Positions 55,959 to 64,000 of a DNA stretch of 64,000 nt are shown one piece after another (the stretch's first letter is position 1; each line of letters opens with the position of its first letter). The position numbers were made by a program, and so were the translations under genes. This DNA comes from Helianthus annuus (lineage: Eukaryota; Streptophyta; Magnoliopsida; Asterales; Asteraceae). The notes beneath the pieces were generated by a model. It saw nothing but the letters and a program-made list of their open reading frames with translations. It was not told the origin of the DNA and did not search any database. Where the stretch lies: positions 145,552,946 to 145,616,945 of the forward strand of contig NC_035449.2 in assembly GCF_002127325.2 (NCBI RefSeq), written 5' to 3'.

Positions 55959-58900
55959 TGTCACACCCCAACCGATGGCGGAAACATCGGGATGAGACGA
56001 ACAAATCGCTCAAAAGCATCATAACACTATTTGTGACAATATAGATTAAATCAAATTTCATAAATGACTAAATTCAAATACATTGATTCAAATAAAGACA
56101 AGGGTAAATTACACTTTTCATCCTTTATGTTTGTATCGGATTGCAATGGATAACCTTTAAGTTCAATAATTACAGTCATAATCCTTTATTTGTAAAACCC
56201 GTTACACTCTACGTCCTTTAGTACTAACCAGATTAAAAAATTCAGTTAACTTTGTTCACTTAAGGGCATTTTGGTCAATTCATGTTTTATCTAAATGTTT
56301 AATAAATAAAACAAAAAAAATTACATATACACTTCATCTTCTCCAATTTACTAGCCCTAAAACCCTAACCACCACATCTTGCCATCACCACCACCTCATC
56401 CTGCCACCACCACTCCGGCCACACCCACCGCCCCTAACCCATCATCTCTTCTTTCTACTGCCGACATGGGGTTTACCTGATTAGTTTGAGCCATCAAGTT
56501 GATTAAAAAGAGTTGAATGCTAGGTCATAAAGTGCTGCACTTTAAGCTCAGTACTTTGCACCGGGCATTCTCTTGTTATTCTTTTTCTTCATATTAACAA
56601 TTAACAATTGTTAATGTGGTTCGTCTCTTTATATTACTTTATCCTGCATATTTGTGATAAATGATGAAGCTTGTGACTTGGGTCTATCTCCATTTGAAAA
56701 ATATATTGACTTTTAAATATTTACATTTCCAGTCATAGGACAGAACATCAATCTCATTGACAGCTGGCTGTGATCTTTTTATGCGTTACATAACAAGAGC
56801 ATCAGCTTTTGGTTAACGAAGCAAGAAGGTCCATTTCTTGTGAATAAAATCGTGCTAATAGTTGTAAAATTTGAAAGTGAAATGCAAATGCAGAGGGGCC
56901 GCCAAATAAGACAGGATTACGATTTGTCAATGGATCTTCAAAGGGTTGAAGTATTTTATAGCGATAATGTCTATACACTTCCGGAAACAACTGAGTTGCA
57001 CTGCAAAGGGTTAGGGGCGGTGGGTGTGGCCGGAGTGGTGGTGGCAGGATGAGGTGGTGGTGATGGCAAGATGTAGTGGTTAGGGTTTTTTGGTTAGGAA
57101 ATTGGGGAAGATGGAGTGTATATGCAATTTTTTTTTGTTTAATTTATTAAACATTTAGATAAAAACATGAATTGACCAAAATACCTTTAAGTGAATAAAG
57201 TTAACTGAAATTTTTAATCTGGTTAGTACTAAAGGATGCAGAGTGTAACGAGTTTTACAAATAAAGGATTGTGACTGTAATTATTGAAGTTAAAGGCTAT
57301 CTGTTGCAATCCGGTATAAACATAAAGGACGAAAAGTGTAATTTACCCTAAAGACAAATTGCAACAAACATGGTTTATTATTAAAATGGGTATCTAGACC
57401 ATCCTAACTTGATTCTTCAACATCTTGACTGTCAACCTGCAACATGTATTAAAATAGAGTTTCAATGCAAAAGCAAAGGCGAGTATACAAGTTTGGTACA
57501 TACATAGCATAAGATAAAAGTATGAACAATTCCTCATAGCAAGCATGCGATTCAAGATAAACATTAAATATGGCATGTGTATAACATATCAAACCAAGAA
57601 AACGCAACTTGCTCATGACATAACCAAAGTTTCAGTAGAGGCGGGTCGTTAATCCTATAGCGCTACATATGTCAAGGTTTGGCTCGTACGAAGTTAATGA
57701 TAAGTTCAACACATAAGAATCACCCAAATTTAAAGTATCAAGTCATCACATATACAAGCATGTTATAGGAATGTTCATGTGTTTAGACAAAAGTTCATGT
57801 GTAAGTTTCAATAGGTAAACATGTTACACCCCAAAAGTGGTAAAAGTGAAAAGGGGAAAAGTACGAGTATACTCACATAATTGCTAAGTCTTCCGATTAT
57901 CCAGTCATTGGCGAGTGTATGAGATTAAGAGGATGGAACACCAAGGTAACCCTATAAGGGCAAATGATGGTGCATGAGTAAAAGGAATTATGACGGAGGG
58001 TTGGAAGTGAGACACGAAGTATAGCCAGTTGATATAAATATATATTTATACACGTATGTATCTTATATATAGTTTATGTAAAAAGTTTTAAATTAAGTCT
58101 ATCGAAAATATTAAAGAAGTATTGTCAAATAAATATACGTTTATAATTATAGTTATAAAAGTTATTTGAATTTGATACGCTTCCATTAGTGGCTCGTCTA
58201 AAAAGTATAGATATATATTTTAACGAAAATTGGGCAGAGTTTCCTCTGTTTTTGGACGATCCCGACAATACAAGTCGTCAATTTCTTGTCAAAATTCAAC
58301 AATCAACGAAACATTATATATTTATACGAGTTAATATAACGAAAATATATTTTTTTGTACAAGTTATAAAGATACGTCTAATATACAAATTCAAGTATTA
58401 CATGTTTCGTGATTTAAAATAGTAACTAGCTATATAAACAATAATGATAAATTTGCGTTGTTTAAGATCTTTACCAAGTCTCGGATCAGAAGTTGACCAG
58501 CAGTTGACCGGTTGACTTTCGTTGACCGAGTTGACTGCTGTTGACTGGACCCGAAACGAAACCAAACATAGTCTGAACAAAGCTCGGACTTGATCGAGAC
58601 GTTAAAATAAACCGAGACTGAATCAAAAATTCAAACTATAATGAACCGAAGCACGCGATCTGATCCGCATCTCCAACTGGCCCGAACGCCCGTTGACCCG
58701 AAACCACTGTTGACCCGAGACGAGCACCCGAGCCAACCCGGACATCGAGAGGTTAACTGAGCCGAAATAGAACCTAACCTGAACCGAGGCTCGAGACATA
58801 CACCGCCGTCACCGTCGCTGAGCCGTAACCCGAAATCGACCTGCACCCGTAACCGAATCGTTGTCTTCAACATAACATCGCCATCATCAACACCATCAAT

Positions 58901-59778
58901 CTTCAGTTTAAATAAATAAAAAAAATGTAAACAGAAGGGAGGGGTATCACCGTAGAACCCGTCGGACCGCCGCCATGCCGTTGCACCACCCATCGCCGGA
59001 GAACGGCATCTCCGCCGTCTGTCTCTCTCTCGCTCTATCTTGTCGTCGGGTGCCACTACCAGAGGGGTGGTGGTCGGCGGTTCAATTAGCCCAGAACAGG
59101 GGGGTGCGGTTGATGGTGTTTACCGGAACCCAACCGGAGAAGATGAAGGGGGGGTAATGGGTGTGTCGCGTCGGAGAAGGGGGGGCCGGTTGCCTGAGTT
59201 GTGCCGACACCGGCTAGTCACCGGTGAAACAAGGGAATCGGGTGTGAAGGTGGGGAGCTGTGGGTGTTGTTGAGTGAAGTATGGAGGGAGTTCTGAGTGA
59301 TATATAGGAGAAGATGAACCATAGGTAAATGTGGGTGCAATTTAGATTAGCAGACAACATATATGCGGCTGAAGATGATGAAATATTTAGGGTTACTAGT
59401 CATATGTATTAGGGTCTTACTAGTGGGTTTGGGCTTGGGCCCAAGGCCCACAAGCCCAATCCCCGAGTTTAGTGACCCGAGGTCTCTTGTGAACTCGTAA
59501 AAAAATATATATATATATAATCCGAACACTCTGTAACGTCGTGAATGATATTTCGTTTTTTTTTAAACACACAAATAAATAAATAAATATTTTTGAAATA
59601 GTGCGGGTAGTCGTCGTTGTCGTGTTTGAGCGACGGTTGAGTAAAAGCGCGCAAATTGCGTACTTCTTTCCCGTTTTTAATTCGCTCCTCGATCAGATTT
59701 CAACGGCGATTCTAAAAAAATAGAGAAACGGACTCGCATTTCTAAAGACATGGAAACACGGAAGTACGAGGCGTTACA
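55959..59778 (-). repeat. 5' LTR of element 6, containing a Mutator-like insertion
   Basis: Matches 50309-52871 nearly base for base except for the insertion 56102-57348 plus one 9-bp duplication. The insertion must postdate the retrotransposon. Confidence 0.94.
56102..57348 (+). mobile_element. Mutator-like non-autonomous element (1247 bp, TIRs about 340 bp)
   Basis: Ends GGGTAAATTACACTTTTC and its inverse, TIRs about 56102-56440 and 57010-57348 with a few mismatches. Exact target duplication TAAAGACAA (56093-56101, 57349-57357); the empty site is visible at 50443-50451. The 570-bp interior includes a 70-codon plus-strand frame (56840-57052) and exon-like sequence of unknown origin, possibly captured. 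There is no transposase. Strand is arbitrary. Confidence 0.92.
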
Positions 59779-59783
59779 CAACC

Positions 59784-61316
59784 GAACCACTACGTTCCTT
59801 ATCTTTGTGGGTTAGGCTATACAAGCAACGATGGAAACATGTTGACACGTTTTAAAGCTCCATATATTGAAGCAGAAGAAAAATCAACCCTAGACCAGTA
59901 GTAAAGTAGACAGTTTTAGTATTCCATATATAAATCATAAGAAATAAACCAGTTTATTGCACACGCGGAGCCAAATTTAGTCCACTGTTTTCATCCCGCT
60001 CAAAATATGAAAGCTGCAAAATAGAAATCCTATTAGTTAAGCTATGGATACTAATTATACATAGAGAAATCATTAACTCGTATATTTACAAACTACTTAT
60101 GTATTCATTAATACTTAAACAAACATGAAGGTTTAAGTGGTTGAATCTAATCATGATAAGAAAGTAAGACTTAAAGTTCCAATTTTTTTTTACAGAATCA
60201 CAATAAGGGTTCTGATTGCTTTCTTTTCTTGAGAACTACAATACAAAATTAAAATAAACAATGGGCTGACTTGAGTTAGCTTATATCTATAATGGCTCTG
60301 ATGGGTCAAGGAAAAATTAACCAAAATAGTTTATCTGGCTGAAAAAAAAGTGAAATTGATGTCGACTGAATTGTGAAATACATTTAATGCATGTGAAAAA
60401 ATAGAACAATTTTCCAATCTAATTAAACCAGCGAAATGCTATCTAGTGCAAGTGATAAAAAAAATTAAAGAAAGTGCAAAAACGGCCTTGTGAAAGTGAC
60501 CCAAATATACAAATCTCTATATTTTGCACGAATCGCTTATTTGAGCTAGATAAAAATCATGGCCCAAATAAAAGAATCTCAATATTTTGCCGTCAAATTG
60601 ACGATGTTGTTGGCTTCATTCAAATTAGGGGTGCGAAAATAGATACAAATATATTCATAAAAAGGTTATAATTTTCTTATGAAAGGTTTTCTTGCAAGGT
60701 GCTTGGCTAGAAATGCATGATATATCATTCTCTTTATGTATTTTTTAAATGTTAGTTTCAACTATTCTAAAAAAGTTACTATTTTGACAAAAAGAAGTTA
60801 GACATAAGCTACAATGAGTACATACAGAGAATAAACATGATAAAAAGTTTACCAGGAACAAATTAAATATACAATAAAGATAAATGATTGAACAAGCGTA
60901 TGGGTTTGCTGTAACAAAAGTAAGATTAATCTATAAGTGAAGACTAACTATAAAAAATTACCCATTCCAAGGGTTGAAAGATCCACTTCATCATGTTCTT
61001 GCATATATCTCTGCAATGAAACAAAAACAGTCTCCATCAACACATCACTCAGATTTAAAATTACAAAAATGGAATCCTTGGTTTCACCTTTTTGAGATTA
61101 ACGTAGAAGAAAAAGGCCTTTTGATGTTGAAGACCTGATTGCAAACACATCAAATCAGTTAGAACACAAATAAAAAAGTGAATGAATAAAGCTTCAAATT
61201 ACCATCAGATGAATGTCTATGCCCTTTGTTCAAATCATCACACTTGATGTGTAAACCCTAGATTTTTTTTCTCCTAATTCGATTTGACCATAAAGCCTAA
61301 AACTTCTTTCACCATC

Positions 61317-61353
<37 letters not shown>

Positions 61354-61645
61354 TTAGAGAGAGAGAGAGAGAGAGCACGCACCCTGGGTTTTGGCGAAGA
61401 TCTGAGAGGGAGAGAGATTTGGGAGAGTAGGGTTTGAATTTTGAAAATGGATAGATTTTAGGGGAAGAAAGAGGACGTGCTTTTAGGTTTGAATTTTGAA
61501 AATGGATCTGAGATTTGAGGGAGAGAAACCAACGTGATTTTAGGTTGTTCGATTAATAAGCTTTAAAAATATGTACATTTTGAAAAATTGTATAAATGAC
61601 CATATTTACCTTTTCTATTTGCATTATTATAATATAGTATATAGA
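59784..61645 (-). other. 5' half of the Helitron, captured gene-like DNA without intact gene
   Basis: Includes an exon-like minus-strand stretch after an acceptor-like TTTTGCAG (about 60018-59955, LSYFERDENSGLNLAPRVQ then stop), several intron-like AT-rich stretches, and a CT-rich leader (complement of (AG)n at 61320-61375) near the 5' end. A direct repeat GGTTTGAATTTTGAAAATGG lies at about 61433 and 61486. No product is identified. Confidence 0.4.
61320..61375. repeat. (AG)n microsatellite
   Basis: Two blocks of AG repeats separated by TAGTTAGA. On the Helitron sense strand this is a CT-rich leader. Confidence 0.85.
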
Positions 61646-62198
61646 TTTACAGAATAAACTTTAGGACTTCAATTTAGAGTTTAAATTTAAAAAACTCTTC
61701 CCGTTTAGTTAACTATAAGATTTTGTTACTCCTTTAAAGTAGGAAGTTTTTTTGATATTTAACATATTTTATTTGTGATGATGACTAAAAGTACACCAGA
61801 CTTTAATCACTTGTACACTAAGGCATCATCTACTTGTATCTTTTAATCCGTACGTCAATACTGATCAAGACAACTATCGAAACGTCGACAAAAATGAGTA
61901 TGTTGCCACGATACCTTTTGATATTTTTAAAACATTATAGTTTCTAAGATATAACAAGAATAAGTAAAATAAATTATAAGTTTGTTGTGGAGGGGTAAAA
62001 ATGTAACTAATTATCTAAAAATTTGATAAAACTCAGGGATTTAAGTGTAATATGTTTAGGGGCTAAAAAATAAATAGTGTTTAAAAGACCAAACTACCCT
62101 CATTTTAGGGGTCTTTCTATAAATAAAGGGGGTGAAAAGTTCTTATTTTTTGGGTATCTTACAATACCCCTCCCTCATGCATTATAATATAGTATAGA
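61646..62198 (-). mobile_element. 5' end of a second Helitron
   Basis: Minus strand A/TCTATACTATATTATAATGC at 62198 followed by GAGGGAGGGGTATTGTAAG. The sequence continues to 61646, where the other Helitron ends. If that one inserted into this one, its remaining part lies at or left of 46472. No gene is present. Confidence 0.45.
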
Positions 62199-62772
62199 TA
62201 TAATTTATGTTAAAATATTTATTATTTTAACAAATAATTATATAACTTGGAACAATATTGAAGACATAAAGAACGTAACTCAAAGACACTAACTAATACT
62301 AAATCAAGGCACGACCCACCCGGCTAATGAACTGTAGTACGCATGTAGGTAGTCGTGCGTTCTAGAGGAAGCTTTGAGTTACATTGGATTCGAAGAACGC
62401 AAAACTGTGAGTTCATGTTCCCCCTTTTCTTTTAACTGTTTTCAGTTTTACAACTTCGGGGGTGAAATACATTACAAAGGTTTTGATGATTACAAATGGT
62501 ATGGTTAGCTAAGGAATGAACTGTTAGATCATGTGAACGGGTAGGCGATTAACTCAGGACCATTAATCCTCGTAGTAGGACCAAGGGACATGAGTGATAG
62601 ATCTATTTGGGTGTAGCGAGCCCCACCCATGCGCCCGCCGGGTGGGCCATGAGGTGACTATGTCTTCAAACTGAAGCCGGTACAAATTTGCTAGGATTGA
62701 GTCTTCCTGCGTCGTGTCACGTATATTAGTGTATTAGCTACACATTAATTGATCTGTTTCCTTGTTGCTTTC
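62199..62772. other. non-coding interval with a GC-rich hairpin
   Basis: No gene is visible. A perfect 7-bp stem CCCACCC/GGGTGGG with an 11-nt GC-rich loop lies at 62622-62646. It may be the 3' part of another LTR. Confidence 0.4.
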
Positions 62773-64000
62773 TGTAACACCCCGAAAATCTAAAAACTTT
62801 ATATTTAATTATAAAGTATTAATCAAACAAGAATTTACTAACTAAGAATTTATAACTCAGTTAGTTACGAGTCTAGGAATGACTTACAATAAGGTTAAAA
62901 CACTTACATTATAAATGAAATAGAAGTTGAGGGACCAAATTAGTAAAAACTGGAACTTAAATGATTAAAATAACAAATAACCCACCAAACACACACACAT
63001 GTGTGTGTGTTTAGTTCGAACAGAAGAGAAGGGCGACCAGGGGGTTTCTTTCAAACCCTAAATTTCACAAAAACTCTCAAATTGGAAGCCTAAATCAAGT
63101 CCAAATCGAAAACTGAATACATATTAGTGATCACCTCAACGAAGGGATCGAAAGGTATGTGAAATTTTGATTTTTGGTTCCACTTCAAACTTTAGATGAA
63201 CTCATGAACTTTGAAATTGAGCTTGAATATATGATGCATGGATGAAATTAAAAGTAATATGATGTCTAGGGTTAAACCCTAGATGATTCTTGTAAAAACC
63301 TTGCATCATACTTGTAGGGTTTGTGATCACCATTGTAAGTGATTAATCAATTTGTAGAAATTAGATAAACACTAGGATTATGATTTGCTATTCTAGTGAA
63401 AACTGAATTTAGGTGTTAAATTCAGAAAGTTTGATGTTAAAAAATTTGTGTAAATGGCCTAATTGAAGTGAATGGTTGAAAATAACATGTCAAGAACCTA
63501 GTAATGATTATGTAAAAATTTGACCCGCTAGGTGTTTGTTAAAACGCCTAAGTGAGGAATAAAATGTTAAAGATTGGACAAAAACGCAGATTTGAATATC
63601 ATAATGAATTGTCCGTTGTTGATTATAAAAGAGTTCTAAATTGGTTGTGAATGGAACTCTTTAGGTAAAGAATCCGGATCATCAAGTGGACAAGCCGGAG
63701 GTGATACACACTTGAAGGGTGCGCTTTAAAGGTACGCGACCTATGGTTTTGTTACATTATGTTATGTATTTATTCTAGTTAGTTGTTATGGAATATAATC
63801 AAACAAGAAAACCCGTTAAGTCACGGAAGTGACAACTTGCTTTAGACAAGTAAAACGGGTCAAAACATGTGTTAGAACTAGAGTTTGGATGTGTCTAGAA
63901 ATGGTGATCCCTATTCGGCATCCAAACGGGTCAAAACAAGTTGAGTTGTAAAAACATGAACCTTTGTAGAGGGATTAAAGTTCGGAATATTTGCTTGTCA
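62773..64000 (+). repeat. start of a further LTR (gypsy type), right part outside window
   Basis: Begins TGTAACACCCCGAAAATC, the typical gypsy LTR start. It contains the 26-bp perfect palindrome AAACACACACACA/TGTGTGTGTGTTT (62987-63012) followed by a leader-like stretch with AAACCCTAAATTTC. No coding region and no LTR end in the window. Confidence 0.55.

Larger units (their letters stand above)
50309..59778 (-). mobile_element. Element 6: non-autonomous LTR retrotransposon without gag-pol
   Basis: Two LTRs (50309-52871, 2563 bp; 55959-59778, 2564 bp without an inserted MITE) in direct orientation, a perfect 5-bp target duplication CAACC (50304-50308 and 59779-59783), PBS (55942-55955) and polypurine tract with hairpin (52872-52907). 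The 3.1-kb interior has no gag, protease, RT or integrase. About fifteen differences separate the LTRs by eye, so insertion was recent. LTR ends and internal words (ACCCCAAAAGTG, CGAGTATACTCA) resemble element 5, whose relatives probably supplied the proteins. Confidence 0.93.
46473..61645 (-). mobile_element. Helitron carrying captured gene fragments, interrupted by element 6
   Basis: Minus-strand 5' end A/TCTATATACTATATTATAAT at 61645. The 3' end at 46473 is CTAG followed by T, preceded by the imperfect hairpin CCCGCCGCATCGCGTGGG that ends 11 nt before the terminus. Both ends fit a Helitron inserted between A and T. Excluding element 6 it is about 5.7 kb. There is no Rep/helicase frame, so it is non-autonomous. 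It contains SCO/HCC2-like exons (47680-48278), other exon-like pieces and a CT-rich leader near its 5' end (61320-61375). Pairing of the two ends is inferred, because another Helitron 5' end lies at 62198. Confidence 0.6.

Overview
The window looks like repeat-rich chromosomal DNA of a dicot plant, probably Asteraceae (an inference from the flavour of the retrotransposons and Helitrons, not from a marker gene). I find no intact host gene, no rRNA or tRNA gene, and nothing bacterial. Almost everything that can be explained is transposable element, much of it nested.

1-22287 is a stack of Ty3/gypsy elements with chromodomain-like C-termini (chromovirus, Tekay/Del-like). Element 1 (minus, 1-5419, open at the left edge) ends inside the pol gene of element 2 (plus, 5420-9687). 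Element 2 ends inside the 5' LTR of element 3 (plus, 9688-17610). Element 3 sits in the integrase gene of element 4 (plus, 17611-22287). Element 1 has an uninterrupted gag-pol frame. Element 3 keeps one frame over 4.5 kb but carries five nonsense mutations.

22288-32048 holds DNA-transposon debris: two Helitron-like 3' ends, an AT-rich Helitron-like block, a long-TIR Mutator-like element (25610-29012) with a captured gene 5' end, a second TIR pair and an hAT MITE inside it, a Helitron 3' segment with an internal degenerate array (to 30432), and another small Mutator-like element (30939-31675). 32049-46472 is probably a broken LTR, split by a complete gypsy element 5 (minus, 32813-44268, 5-bp target duplication TATAA).

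46473-61645 is best read as one minus-strand Helitron (5' TC end at 61645, CTAG 3' end with hairpin at 46473). It carries fragments of an SCO1/HCC2-like cytochrome-c-oxidase assembly gene and other exon-like pieces. It is interrupted by a Mutator-like MITE (48551-49377) and by element 6 (minus, 50309-59778, target duplication CAACC). Element 6 is a non-autonomous LTR retrotransposon without gag-pol, and its right LTR holds a 1.25-kb Mutator-like insertion with a 9-bp target duplication. 61646-62198 is the 5' end of a second Helitron, and a further LTR starts at 62773.

The most interesting signals are structural. (a) Elements 5 and 6 share at least eight stem-loops in the leader, with one conserved loop (about GGDTTTCACNCCTAA) and different stems. 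(b) All 3' ends carry a perfect hairpin 17-19 nt before the LTR start, whose sequence changes but whose pairing is kept. (c) LTRs contain hairpin-forming tandem units with compensatory changes. (d) Each LTR lineage carries its own short-word array. (e) All premature stops in the gag-pol copies fit C:G to T:A transitions.
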